Shown: positions 26,697-37,613 of the stretch, piece by piece | Numbering within the stretch: position 1 is the stretch's first letter | Layout: each line of letters starts with the position of its first letter | Assembly (NCBI RefSeq): GCF_011752065.1 | Contig: NZ_JAAIJY010000003.1 | Location: 1-64,000, forward strand | Length of the DNA: 64,000 nt | Direction of reading: 5' to 3' | Source of the DNA: Actinomyces sp. ZJ308 | GTDB lineage: Bacteria; Actinomycetota; Actinomycetes; Actinomycetales; Actinomycetaceae | Notes under the pieces: model-generated | Databases searched by the model: none | Told to the model about the DNA's origin: nothing | Seen by the model: the letters and a program-made list of their open reading frames with translations, nothing else | Made by a program: the position numbers and the translations under genes

Positions 26697-27869
26697 GTGA
26701 ATCGATCAGTGACTGACAGCAGCGGCGGCCTCGATGCAGGGAGGCGTCCGGGCCGGCTGCCCGGGGGCGCCCGCGTAGTGGTCAAGGTCGGCTCCTCCTC
26801 GCTGACGCGCAGTGATGGCGGGCTCGACCTCAACCGCATCGACATCCTGGCCGGCCTGATCGCCGGGATGCGGCGGCGCGGGCACGACGTCGTCCTGGTC
26901 TCCTCCGGGGCCGTCGCCTCGGGGCTGGCTCCCCTGGGCCTGGACCGGCGCCCCGACGAGCTACGGCTCCTGCAGGCCGCCGCCTCGGTGGGGCAGGGCC
27001 GGCTCGCCGCCCGCTGGGAGACCGCGATGAGCGCCTACGGCCTGGTGACCGCCCAGGTCCTGCTGACCGCCCACGACGTCGCCATCCGCAGTCACTACCG
27101 CACGGTGCGCGCCACCTTCGACTCCCTGCTCTGCCTGGGGGCCGTCCCCATCATCAACGAGAACGACGCGGTGGCCACCAGCGAGTTCAGCCTCGGTGAC
27201 AACGACCGCCTCGCCGCTCTCGTGGCCCACCTGGTGACCGCCGACGTTCTCGTGCTGCTCACCGACGTCGACGGCCTGTGGACCGCGCGGCCCGGGACCC
27301 CCGGCGCCGAGCCCATCCGGCACGTGCGCTCAGCCGCCGATCTGGAGGGAGTCAGCGTCTCCGGACGCGGCTCCTTCGTGGGCACCGGCGGCATGACCAC
27401 CAAGCTCCAGGCCGCCACCATCGCCTGCGCCTCGGGCACCACCACCCTCATCGCCCGGGCCGACGACGCCGCCCGCCTCCTGGGACAGGAGCAAGTCCCC
27501 TCGGACCTGGGCACCTGGTTCGAGCCCACCGGACCGCACCGCCCCAGCCGCCGGCTGTGGATGGCCCACGCCTCCCAGCCCGAGGGGCGCCTCCTCATCG
27601 ACACCGGGGCCGCCCGGGCCCTGACCGTGGGCAAGAAGTCGCTGCTGCTGCCCGGTCTCACCGGCGTCGACGGCGACTTCGAGTCCGGGGCCGTGGTCGA
27701 TGTCGTCGGCCCCGATGGCGTCCTGGCTCGCGGGATCTGCCGCTACGCCGCGCCCGAGCTGCGTGAGGTCCTGACCGCCAGGGCCGCAGGCGCACCGGCG
27801 CCCGATCACGTGGCCCCCGTCGTCCATCGCGACGACCTCGCCGAGCTGCCCCGCACCGCCGGGGTCTGA
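26697..27869 (+). CDS. proB: Glutamate 5-kinase
   Basis: First step of proline synthesis: phosphorylates glutamate with ATP. About 390 residues: amino-acid kinase fold starting VVVKVGSSSLT, SSGAVASG, IINENDAVAT, TDVDGLW, and GRGSFVGTGGMTTKLQAA; a C-terminal PUA domain (about 280-370; LLIDTGAARALTVGKKSLL). Start is set at GTG 26697, 13 bp after the obgE stop; GTG 26709 is an alternative, and the frame upstream lies inside obgE. Lies 34 bp before proA. Confidence 0.95.
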   Translation: MNRSVTDSSGGLDAGRRPGRLPGGARVVVKVGSSSLTRSDGGLDLNRIDILAGLIAGMRRRGHDVVLVSSGAVASGLAPLGLDRRPDELRLLQAAASVGQGRLAARWETAMSAYGLVTAQVLLTAHDVAIRSHYRTVRATFDSLLCLGAVPIINENDAVATSEFSLGDNDRLAALVAHLVTADVLVLLTDVDGLWTARPGTPGAEPIRHVRSAADLEGVSVSGRGSFVGTGGMTTKLQAATIACASGTTTLIARADDAARLLGQEQVPSDLGTWFEPTGPHRPSRRLWMAHASQPEGRLLIDTGAARALTVGKKSLLLPGLTGVDGDFESGAVVDVVGPDGVLARGICRYAAPELREVLTARAAGAPAPDHVAPVVHRDDLAELPRTAGV

Positions 27870-27903
27870 GGACACCATCGGCCTCGTCTTCTATGGTGGC
27901 CCC

Positions 27904-29199
27904 ATGAACGACGTCGACGCCCACGAGCTCGTCACCGCAGCCGCCCGAGCAGCCCGCGCCGCCCAACGGAGCCTGGCCAGGATCCCGCGCGCCGTCAAGG
28001 ACGCCGCCCTGGAGGCCATGGCCCGCAGCCTCACCGAGCACACCGAGGCCATCCTGGCGGCCAACGCCATCGACCTGGATCGCGGACGCGAGGCCGGGAT
28101 GAGGCCCGGGCTCCTGGACCGCCTGGCCCTGGACACCGGCCGCCTGGACGCCATCGCCGGCTCCCTGCGTGAGGTCGCCGCCCTGCCCGACCCCGTCGGT
28201 CAGGTCGTGGACGGCTCGGTCATGCCCAACGGGCTGCGGGTGCGTCGGGTTCGCGTGCCCCTGGGGGTGGTCGGCATGATCTACGAGGCCCGCCCCAACG
28301 TCACCGTCGACACCGCCGCCCTGGCCGTCAAGTCCGGCAACGCCATCATCCTTCGCGGGGGCAGCGCCGCCCAGGACTCCAACGCCGCCATCGTCGCGGC
28401 CCTGCGCAGCGCCCTGGTCTCCCAGGGACTGCCCGCCGACCTCGTCATCAGTGTCGACGCAGCCGGACGGGACGGTGCCCGAGCCCTCATGCGGGCCCAC
28501 GGCCTGGTCGATGCCCTGGTGCCACGCGGTGGGGCCGGACTCATCCGCACCGTCGTCGAGCAGTCCACCGTTCCCGTCATCGAGACCGGTTCGGGCAACT
28601 GCCACGTCTACGTCGACGCCAGCGCCGACCTCCAGCGCGCGGTCGACATCATCGTCAACGCCAAGACCCAGCGCGTCGGCGTGTGCAACGCCGCCGAGAC
28701 GCTCCTGGTCCACGCCGACGTCGCCCCTACCTTCCTTCCGCAGGCGGCCGCCGCCCTGTGGGACAAGGACACCACCCTGCACGTCGATCCCACCGCCCAC
28801 CGGCTCCTGGCCGAGGCCGCGGCCGGCATCGGTCGCGAGGGGCTCCTGACCGAGGCCACGCAGACCGACTGGGACACCGAGTACGGCTCGCTGGACCTGG
28901 CCGTCCGCGTCGTCGAGAGCCTCGAAGAGGCCATCGACCACATCCGGGCCCACACCACCGGGCACACCGAGGCGGTTCTCGCCCAGGATGTGGGCGTCAT
29001 CAACGACTTCATCGCGGGCATGGACTCGGCGGCCATCATGGTCAACGCCTCCACCCGCTTCACCGATGGCGGCCAGCTGGGCCTGGGGGCCGAGCTGGGC
29101 ATCTCCACCCAGAAGCTCCACGCCCGCGGTCCCATGGGCCTGACCGAGCTGACCACGACCACCTGGATCGTCGAGGGCGAGGGTCACATCCGCCCCTGA
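27904..29199 (+). CDS. proA: Glutamate-5-semialdehyde dehydrogenase
   Basis: Second step of proline synthesis: NADPH-dependent reduction of glutamyl 5-phosphate. 431 residues, aldehyde dehydrogenase fold; GVVGMIYEARPNVTVD near 120, GGSAAQDSN, ETGSGNCHVYVD, and catalytic cysteine in RVGVCNAAETLL. C-terminal GLGAELGISTQKLHARGPMG is the ProA signature. Forms an operon with proB. Confidence 0.97.
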   Translation: MNDVDAHELVTAAARAARAAQRSLARIPRAVKDAALEAMARSLTEHTEAILAANAIDLDRGREAGMRPGLLDRLALDTGRLDAIAGSLREVAALPDPVGQVVDGSVMPNGLRVRRVRVPLGVVGMIYEARPNVTVDTAALAVKSGNAIILRGGSAAQDSNAAIVAALRSALVSQGLPADLVISVDAAGRDGARALMRAHGLVDALVPRGGAGLIRTVVEQSTVPVIETGSGNCHVYVDASADLQRAVDIIVNAKTQRVGVCNAAETLLVHADVAPTFLPQAAAALWDKDTTLHVDPTAHRLLAEAAAGIGREGLLTEATQTDWDTEYGSLDLAVRVVESLEEAIDHIRAHTTGHTEAVLAQDVGVINDFIAGMDSAAIMVNASTRFTDGGQLGLGAELGISTQKLHARGPMGLTELTTTTWIVEGEGHIRP

Positions 29200-29357
29200 G
29201 GCCTGATTGACCCGTCGTTCATGTTACGGTCGTAGACAGCCCTGGGGGCTTGTGAGGTCGTCTCATGAGGTCTTTGAGGGCCGGAAGGCCCGGGTGCGGG
29301 ACAGCCGGGCGGAAGTCAGGCAGCGGCCAGACGGAACGAGACGGAAGGGGGCACTGC

Positions 29358-29831
29358 ATGCGGAACCTGCTTCACCGGGTCGGTCGTGGCCGCGTCGTCG
29401 CCACGGCGGTCGTCGTCGTCACCTCCGCGCTGCTGGTCGGGGTCACCCGTATGGTGTTCTTCAGCCCCGCCGAGTCCGTGAGCGAGCCGGGCATCGTCCT
29501 GACCGGTACCCCGGGAGACACCCCGTCGCGGTCCTCCTCCACGGCGCCGAGCCAGATCGCCGGTGACGCCAGCAGTACGCGCTACGAGCACTACGACACC
29601 GAGGCGGACTCGTCCGCGGAGCAGAGTCACTCCCCCCAACCGGTTGATCCCGATCCTCCGGTCGCCGTCGACCACGGCAGCCGTCAGCCCGCTCCCGCCG
29701 TGCCCAACGTGCCCGCAGCAACCAGGGGGTCCGATGACACCTACCCGGACATCGACGACGATGACGACGACAAGAACCCCGTCAGGAGCGGTGCCGGGGA
29801 TCGGGACAACGACTACGACGTCGACGACTGA
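29358..29831 (+). CDS. Small single-span membrane-anchored protein with acidic tail, unknown function
   Basis: 157 residues, unrecognised. Short basic N-terminus, one hydrophobic span at about 13-33 (VVATAVVVVTSALLVGV), then a serine/threonine/proline-rich segment and an aspartate-rich end (DIDDDDDDKNP, DNDYDVDD). Start is ATG 29358 with AAGGGGG upstream; the frame begins earlier at 29265 without a ribosome site. Topology should place the acidic part outside the membrane, where it could bind divalent cations (inference only). It faces the two-component system at 29877-32037; similar small membrane proteins are often tied to such sensors. Confidence 0.65.
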   Translation: MRNLLHRVGRGRVVATAVVVVTSALLVGVTRMVFFSPAESVSEPGIVLTGTPGDTPSRSSSTAPSQIAGDASSTRYEHYDTEADSSAEQSHSPQPVDPDPPVAVDHGSRQPAPAVPNVPAATRGSDDTYPDIDDDDDDKNPVRSGAGDRDNDYDVDD

Positions 29832-29876
29832 CCCGATCGGTGCGCGATTGTTGCTCCGCGAGTCAGGGCCTTCGGG

Positions 29877-30536
29877 TCAGGTGAGTCGGTAGCCCATGCC
29901 GCGCACCGTCTCCACCCGGTGCCTGCCCAGCTTGTTACGCAGGTAGGAGACGTAGACCTCCACCACGTTGGAGCCGGGGTCGAAGTCCAGCCCCCACACG
30001 GAGCTCAGAAGCTGCTCGCGGCTGAGGACCTGGCCGGGGTGACGCATGAAGGCCTCGGCCAGGGCGAACTCGCGCGCGGAGAGCTCCACGGTCCGGCCCT
30101 CCAGCGTCAGGGTGCGGGTACGCAGGTCCAGGACCATGTCCCGGTGAGCCAGCCGCATCTGGTCGGGGCCCGTGGCCTCCGGGCGCAGCCGGACCCGGAT
30201 GCGGGCCAGAAGCTCCTCGAAGGAGAAGGGCTTGGGCATGTAGTCGTCCGCGCCGCCCTCGAGCCCGGCGACGCGATCAGCCACCGATGATCGCGCCGTA
30301 AGCATGATGACCGGTGCCCTCACGCCTTGACCACGAAGCTGCTGGAGCACCTCGAAGCCGTCGATGTCGGGCAGCCCCACGTCCAGGATGATGAGGTCGA
30401 AGCTCTCCTGGACCGCGAGCGCCACGGCCTCCAGGCCGGCCGAGGTGTCGTGCGTGGTGAAGCCGGCCGCCTTGAGGCCCTTGGTGAGGAAGGCGACGAT
30501 CCGGGGCTCATCCTCAACAATCAGGATGCTGCTCAT
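29877..30536 (-). CDS. OmpR/PhoB-type response regulator
   Basis: DNA-binding regulator, 219 residues. Receiver: VEDEPRIVAF, phospho-acceptor D in IILDVGLPDIDG, K in YMPKPFSFEEL. C-terminal winged helix: VELSAREFALAEAFMRHPGQ, then VVEVYVSYLRNKLG and VRGMGYRL. Start overlaps the end of the kinase gene by 23 bp, so the two are translated together as a pair. Confidence 0.95.
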   Translation of the reverse strand: MSSILIVEDEPRIVAFLTKGLKAAGFTTHDTSAGLEAVALAVQESFDLIILDVGLPDIDGFEVLQQLRGQGVRAPVIMLTARSSVADRVAGLEGGADDYMPKPFSFEELLARIRVRLRPEATGPDQMRLAHRDMVLDLRTRTLTLEGRTVELSAREFALAEAFMRHPGQVLSREQLLSSVWGLDFDPGSNVVEVYVSYLRNKLGRHRVETVRGMGYRLT

Positions 30537-32037
30537 GGCGGATCACTCCTTGAGTGCGGTGCGGGGCTGAAGAGGCGGTCGACTCCGGGGTGTCAGTCTT
30601 GGTGGCAGGAGCGGAGACCGGCGCCTTCAGGGGGATTCTCATGGTGAACACCGAACCGGCGCCCACCTGGGAGCGTATGTCCAGCTCCCCGCCGTGCGCC
30701 GCGACGATCGTCTCCACGATACTCAGTCCCAGTCCCGTTCCGGGGGCCAGCTCCTGAGCGTCGGCGGTGCGCTTGAACCTCTGGCGCACCAGGTCGATCT
30801 CCTCGGGGGCAATCCCGATGCCCTCGTCTCCCACCCACATCAGCAGGTGGCCCTCCCGGACCGCGGAGCCCAGGGAGACGGTGCTGCAGTGCTCGGAGTA
30901 CTTCACGGCGTTGGCCACTAGCTGGAGCCAGGCCTGGGTGATCCGGGTGGGGTCGATGTCGGCCCGGGTGAAGGCCGCCGACTCCAGCTGCCAGCGGCGC
31001 TCACCCAGGGCGAGGGACTTGTCGAAGACCAGCTCGGTGAGCTCGGCGACGTCGGTCGCCACGGGGGCGGTGAAGTCGCTCTGGGCGCTCTTGGCCAGCA
31101 GGATCAGATCGTCTACGAGCATCCCCATCCGGTCGAGCTCGTCAATGGTCAGCAGCTGGGTCTGACGTACGTCCTCCGGGTCGCCGGGATCGGTGAGCTC
31201 GAGATGACCACGGACCACGGCGATGGGCGTGCGCAGCTCGTGGCCGACGTCGTCGAGCAGGTTGCGCTGGGCCTCCACCGAGGTCTGGACCCGGTCGAGC
31301 ATCCGGTTGACGGCCGCAGCCAGAGCGGTGAGGTCGTCCCGGCCCCTGACCGGGACCCGGGTGGTCAGGTCGTCCTCGCCGATGGACTCGGTGGCGCGCC
31401 GCAGCTGCTCGATGGGGCGCAGGAGCCGCTCGACGGCGAACCAGGCCAGTCCCGTTACCAGGGCGACGGTGAAGACGGCGGCCGCGGCGTAGAAGGCCAT
31501 GGTGCGCAAGAGCTGAGACTCTGCGACCTGAAGATCGATGACGTGCACCAGCGCCCCTCGCTGGGAGCCGTCCTGCACCGGGACCACGAGAACCCGGTAG
31601 CTCGATGAGGGGGTGCGCACCGTCTCGATGACCGACTCCGATGCGGCGGCCTGAGAGGTCACCTGCTTGAGCAGCTCGGCGTCCTCCTCGGGGCGGAAGG
31701 AGACGTTGTCGGAGGAGACCCATGTCAGCTCCGTGCCGGAGCTGGTACCCACGAATCCGAGCTCGGCCTCACCGGGCCCCTCCGCCGTGCGCTGGATATG
31801 GGCGCGAAGGACGGATGAGACGTCCTCCAGGGGCCGGCCGCTGGAGGGGTCGACCCGGTCGGCCGCCAGCTGGCGGATCCGGTCGCGGCTGTGCTCGAGC
31901 CGGTTGGTGGCGTCGGCCGACACGCTGGAGTGCCCCAGCGCCCAGACGATCGCCCCGCAGGTGATGAGCGCGATGCTCGCCACCAGCACGATCGCCCACA
32001 TGACGCGGGTACCGATGGTGACGGTACGTGAGGGCAT
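30514..32037 (-). CDS. HAMP-domain sensor histidine kinase, partner of the OmpR-type regulator
   Basis: 507 residues. Two membrane spans (about 12-36 and 185-208) flank an extracytoplasmic sensor domain of about 150 residues; then HAMP (LLRPIEQLRRATESIGEDDL), HisKA with phospho-acceptor histidine in DDVGHELRTPIAVVRGHLEL, and HATPase (VANAVKYSEH, GDEGIGIAPEE, GTGLGLSIVE). Start is ATG 32037 with GAGGTGA upstream; GTG 32049 is possible, and the arginine-rich frame before it is not coding. Signal unknown. The regulator follows it. Lies 95 bp downstream of the glycoconjugate operon in the same direction, so cotranscription with that operon is possible. Confidence 0.92.
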   Translation of the reverse strand: MPSRTVTIGTRVMWAIVLVASIALITCGAIVWALGHSSVSADATNRLEHSRDRIRQLAADRVDPSSGRPLEDVSSVLRAHIQRTAEGPGEAELGFVGTSSGTELTWVSSDNVSFRPEEDAELLKQVTSQAAASESVIETVRTPSSSYRVLVVPVQDGSQRGALVHVIDLQVAESQLLRTMAFYAAAAVFTVALVTGLAWFAVERLLRPIEQLRRATESIGEDDLTTRVPVRGRDDLTALAAAVNRMLDRVQTSVEAQRNLLDDVGHELRTPIAVVRGHLELTDPGDPEDVRQTQLLTIDELDRMGMLVDDLILLAKSAQSDFTAPVATDVAELTELVFDKSLALGERRWQLESAAFTRADIDPTRITQAWLQLVANAVKYSEHCSTVSLGSAVREGHLLMWVGDEGIGIAPEEIDLVRQRFKRTADAQELAPGTGLGLSIVETIVAAHGGELDIRSQVGAGSVFTMRIPLKAPVSAPATKTDTPESTASSAPHRTQGVIRHEQHPDC

Positions 32038-32132
32038 CAGTGAGGTCACCTCGCCATTGTGCCCGGTCCCATCGGGCTCCGCCCGGCGAGTCCGGGCCCG
32101 GGAGGAGCCTGGAGCGAGGGGACCGAGGGGAC

Positions 32133-33458
32133 TCAGCGCCCCACCCCGGCGTAGGTCCACCCGGCCCGGCGCCAGGCCGCCGGGTCCAGGGCGTTGCGTC
32201 CGTCGATGATGACGCGATCGGCGACGCCGACGCCGGCGTCGGCGGGATCGAGGGCCACGAACTGGTCCCACTCGGTCAGCAGCAGGACGAGCTCGGCTCC
32301 CTTGAGCGCCGCCTTGGGGTCGTCCTCCAGAGTGAGGTGGGGGTGGGACCGGGCCACGACGGGCAGGGCCTGCGGGTCGCACACGGTGACCTCCGCCCCG
32401 AGGTCGGCCAGACGGGAGGCGACGTCCAGGGCGGGGGAGTCGCGCACGTCGTCGCTCAGGGGCTTGAAGGCCGCCCCCAGGACGGTGATCGCCTTACCGG
32501 TCAGGTCGCCGCCCACGTGGGTGCCGGCCAGCTCGACGATCCGGTCGCGCTGCTCGCGGTTGATGGAGTCGACCCGTCCCAGCAGGTCCGCCAGGTGCAC
32601 GGCGCCGTGCAGGTCCGCGCTGGCCCGCAGCGCCCGGATGTCCTTGGGCAGGCAGCCGCCGCCGAAACCCACGCCGGCCTGGAGGAAGCGCCTGCCGATG
32701 CGCGGGTCGTGGCCGATGGCGTCGGCCAGGACGGTCACGTCGGCCCCGGCGGTGTCGCACAGGTGGGCCATGGCGTTGATGAAGCTGATCTTGGTGGCCA
32801 GGAAGGAGTTCGCCGCGGTCTTGACCAGCTCGGCGGTGGGGTAGTCGGTGACGATCCGGGGGATGCCCTCGTCCAGCAGGTCCCGGTAGACGGCGTCGAG
32901 CGCGGCCTGGGCCTCCTGGGCGTCCCGGGGGTCTGCGGGCACGCCGTAGACGATGCGGTCGGGGTGGAGGGTGTCGGCCACGGCGAAGCCCTCGCGCAGG
33001 AACTCGGGGTTCCACAGCACCAGGGCGCGACCGGCCAGGCGCTCGGCCACCTGCTGGGCGGTGCCCACGGGGACCGTCGACTTGCCCACCACGAGGCTGC
33101 GTCCGCCCTCGGGCAGCGTGTCACGCAGCATGTCGACCACGCTCCACAGTTGACTGAGGTCGGCCTGCCCGCCGGTGGCTGACTGCGGGGTCCCCACGGC
33201 GATGAAGTGGACGTCGGCCTCGGCCAGCTCCGTCGGTGTCGGCCTCGAGGTGAAGCGCAGGTCGCCCTGCTGGGCTCCGGTGGTCAGCAGCTCGGGAAGA
33301 CCCGGCTCATAGAAGGGGGCGCGGCCCTGGGAGAGGGCCTCGACCTGCTCGGGCCGGGTGTCGATCCCCAGGACGTGGTGTCCCAGGTGAGCCATGGCGG
33401 CGGCGTGCACGGCGCCGAGGTATCCGCAGCCGATGACGGTGATCTTGAGGGGGTTCAT
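32133..33458 (-). CDS. UDP-glucose/GDP-mannose dehydrogenase family protein (UDP-glucose 6-dehydrogenase-like)
   Basis: Oxidises a nucleotide sugar at C6, typically UDP-glucose to UDP-glucuronate with two NAD+. 441 residues from ATG 33458, which overlaps the previous stop as ATGA. N-terminal Rossmann motif VIGCGYLGAVHAAAMAHLG, central FLREGFAV and ELVKTAANSFLATKISFINA, catalytic cysteine in GVGFGGGCLPKDIRAL, and C-terminal VLGAAFKPLSDDVRDSP. Last gene of the seven-gene operon, so its product would be the activated uronic acid used by the glycosyltransferases. Exact substrate cannot be decided from sequence. Confidence 0.9.
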   Translation of the reverse strand: MNPLKITVIGCGYLGAVHAAAMAHLGHHVLGIDTRPEQVEALSQGRAPFYEPGLPELLTTGAQQGDLRFTSRPTPTELAEADVHFIAVGTPQSATGGQADLSQLWSVVDMLRDTLPEGGRSLVVGKSTVPVGTAQQVAERLAGRALVLWNPEFLREGFAVADTLHPDRIVYGVPADPRDAQEAQAALDAVYRDLLDEGIPRIVTDYPTAELVKTAANSFLATKISFINAMAHLCDTAGADVTVLADAIGHDPRIGRRFLQAGVGFGGGCLPKDIRALRASADLHGAVHLADLLGRVDSINREQRDRIVELAGTHVGGDLTGKAITVLGAAFKPLSDDVRDSPALDVASRLADLGAEVTVCDPQALPVVARSHPHLTLEDDPKAALKGAELVLLLTEWDQFVALDPADAGVGVADRVIIDGRNALDPAAWRRAGWTYAGVGR

Positions 33459-34552
33459 GAGTCGTTCCAATCGTTCGTGAGGTCCAGAGAGGTGAAGGGT
33501 GAGGCCTCTGCCAGGCAGTGGCGCACCCAGGCGGGCAGCCACCGGTGGGCAGCGGGTCTGAAGGCGTGGACGAAGACCAGACGCAGCGCCGATGAGCGGT
33601 AGTAGGCCTCCAGACGCTCCGTCGTGGTGGGCAGCGTGCGGGCCAGGTCGTCGAGCAGGTCCCGGACCCGTGCATGGGACTCAGGGCCGAGCCGGCCCCG
33701 AACCGCCATGAGGTCCACGTGGGCCCAGAGGTTGCCCAGGTCGAGGGCGGCCTCGGCCATGGCGGCGGTGTCCAGGTCGAGCAGGGACAGGTCTCGCCCG
33801 TCCCACAGGAGCTGGCCGTCGTGGAGGTCGCGGTGGGCGATGACGTGCGCCCCGTCGTCCTCCCGCAGCCTCAGGCAGGTGTCCACCACCTGCTCGCGCA
33901 GGAGGTTCGACTGGTCGATGACGCCGTAGCGATGGGCGGAGGCGAACCAGCGGCGCAGCACCTCGGTCTCCTGCCGCGGCCCGTGCACGGGCAGGTCGGC
34001 CTCGGCGCGGGCCAGGTGCGCCCAGGAGTCCGCGAGCCTCCTCCATGCGGGCAGGCCGGCGTCGCCGAGCTCGTCGAGGCTGCGGCCGGGCAGCAGCTCG
34101 AGGTCGACGACGTCGTCTGCGTCGCCCAGGATCCTGGGAGTGCGCAGGCCGGTGACTCGCAGGACCGAGGCGGCGGTCGTGTGCGCCCGCACCAGGGAGA
34201 CGGCCTTGTGGGGCCGTACGATCTTGCGGACCCGGGTGTGCTCCATCACCACGGCGCGGCGGCCGGCGCGGTGGACGACGAGCGCCCCGGTCAGGTGAGC
34301 GGACAGGGCCGGCAGCTCCGGGTCCGTGGCGTAGGGCAGCAGGTCGGGGGCGGCCCCCGCAGTGACGTGCCCGGCGCGCAGGCGGCCCTGGCCATCGACG
34401 CACTCGATGCTCGCGGTTGCGGGCACCGAGGTCCGGTGCTCGGGCCAGGCCCGGCGTATTCCGGGGACCGCGTGCAGCGTGCTCAGCATGCCCGTCATCT
34501 CTGTCTTCCTTGTCGTCTCAGCGGTCGGTGTCGTGTGTGCCGCTTCCGTCAT
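33455..34552 (-). CDS. APH-fold phosphotransferase (second of pair)
   Basis: 365 residues with an aminoglycoside/choline kinase fold. Catalytic loop HRDLHDGQ near residue 239 and metal-binding LLDLDTAAMAEAALDLGNLW near 257. The usual asparagine of HGDxxxxN is glutamine. N-terminal lobe is degraded in recognisable ATP-loop features; VVMEHTRVRKIVRPHKAVSL lies at about 100-120. Overlaps both neighbours by 4 bp (ATGA). In this context the substrate is more likely a sugar or glycosyl intermediate than an antibiotic (inference). No membrane span. Confidence 0.75.
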   Translation of the reverse strand: MTEAAHTTPTAETTRKTEMTGMLSTLHAVPGIRRAWPEHRTSVPATASIECVDGQGRLRAGHVTAGAAPDLLPYATDPELPALSAHLTGALVVHRAGRRAVVMEHTRVRKIVRPHKAVSLVRAHTTAASVLRVTGLRTPRILGDADDVVDLELLPGRSLDELGDAGLPAWRRLADSWAHLARAEADLPVHGPRQETEVLRRWFASAHRYGVIDQSNLLREQVVDTCLRLREDDGAHVIAHRDLHDGQLLWDGRDLSLLDLDTAAMAEAALDLGNLWAHVDLMAVRGRLGPESHARVRDLLDDLARTLPTTTERLEAYYRSSALRLVFVHAFRPAAHRWLPAWVRHCLAEASPFTSLDLTNDWNDS

Positions 34553-35783
34553 GTCCAGGCCGCCTCCTCCTGCGGGGCCTCAGCGATGCGCTTGATGGCG
34601 GCCATCTCGGCCCCAACGCGCTCACGCCAGGACGGATCGGCCTGACGCAGGGGATCGGCCAGCCGTGCCAGACGTGACAGGGCGATCGCCGTCCCCAGCT
34701 GATCGGTGGCGGGTACCGCTCGATGCTCGCCATACCCCTCCAGCAGAACGCGCCGCAGGGACGGCGGGATCACGGCGAGGTAGGAGCCCAGGTCCGCGGC
34801 AGCCGACGCCAGACGCACCCGGTCGAAATCGGTCAGCCAGATCCGCCCGGTCGAGTACTCGTACAGCACCTGGTCGGGGGAGAAGTCGCCATGGCAGAGA
34901 ACCGGTTCCCCCGGGATCCGGGCGGGCAGCATGCCGCCCACCTCCCGCACCCCGTGAGCCAGCTCGGGGGCCAGGACCTCGAGCTGGTGGGCGTGGACCT
35001 CGGCCAGGTCCCGTGGATCGGGGTGCTGACGCGGCAGCCGCCCTACGAGCCCCGGCTCCAGCATCCCCGTGCAGGAGTGGAGCTCGGCCAGCAGCGCTCC
35101 CACGCGCCGCGTGGCCGCGACCGTCGCGTCATCCGCGACCTCGGCCAGGTCCGTGTCGCCGCACCACTGCTGGAGGCTCGCGTGCCCCTCGCACCGGGCC
35201 ACGGCCTCAGAGCCGAGGAGACGCGGTACCGGGAGAAGACCGGACAGGGCGTGGTGGACGTCGTCGGCAAGTCCTTCGGCGCGCGCCCGCAGCCGCAGGA
35301 CAGCGGAACCGACTCGCAGCACGAGACGCCGTGAGGGGTTGTAGCGCAACAGGTCACCGGCCTCCCAGGCCCCCAGCGCCCCCTGGCGGGTAGCGCGTGC
35401 GATCGGCTCGGCCAGCTTGGGGTCGGCGTGAACCGGTCCGCTCTGCAGCAGCAGGTCGCCATCCACGGCCCGAGTGACACGGGGCCGCTCAAGTCCCAGG
35501 GAATCGGCCAGGCGCTCGGCCTGGGCGGCCTTGGAGTGCGAGACCGGCCAGAGCAGCCGGGCCCAGCCGGTCACGACTCCGGTGCTCCGCTCCGCCAGCG
35601 AGACCAGGATCGAGACCTCCGGTTTAATGCGCAGCCTGTCGGCTCGCACCGGTTGCCCGAGCAGCTCACTGAGTCGGTCGGCGTCGAGCACGGTGGACAG
35701 GGCAGCGGCCGTGGTAGCCGTCGTCGCCGTGGTCGCCGTGGTCGCTGGAGTCTCTGGAGCTCCTGGAGTTGTCGTCGGAAGGC

Positions 35784-35787
<4 letters not shown>
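34549..35787 (-). CDS. APH-fold phosphotransferase (first of pair)
   Basis: 412 residues from ATG 35787 (GGAAGCGG upstream, stop overlap ATGA with the exporter gene). Begins with a threonine/alanine repeat (TTATTATTATT), then a beta-rich lobe and the kinase lobe: catalytic CHGDFSPDQVL near 300 and metal-binding LTDFDRVRLASAAADLG near 320. As in its neighbour the fourth residue after D is followed by Q, not N. The two kinases share little sequence beyond motifs, so they are not a recent duplication. Substrate unknown; sugar phosphorylation during glycoconjugate assembly is the inference. Confidence 0.78.

Positions 35788-37612
<1,825 letters not shown>

Positions 37613-37613
<1 letters not shown>

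Noticed and set aside
24974-26845. 623-codon minus-strand frame over obgE
   Set aside because: Antisense to a complete Obg GTPase; no recognisable domain.
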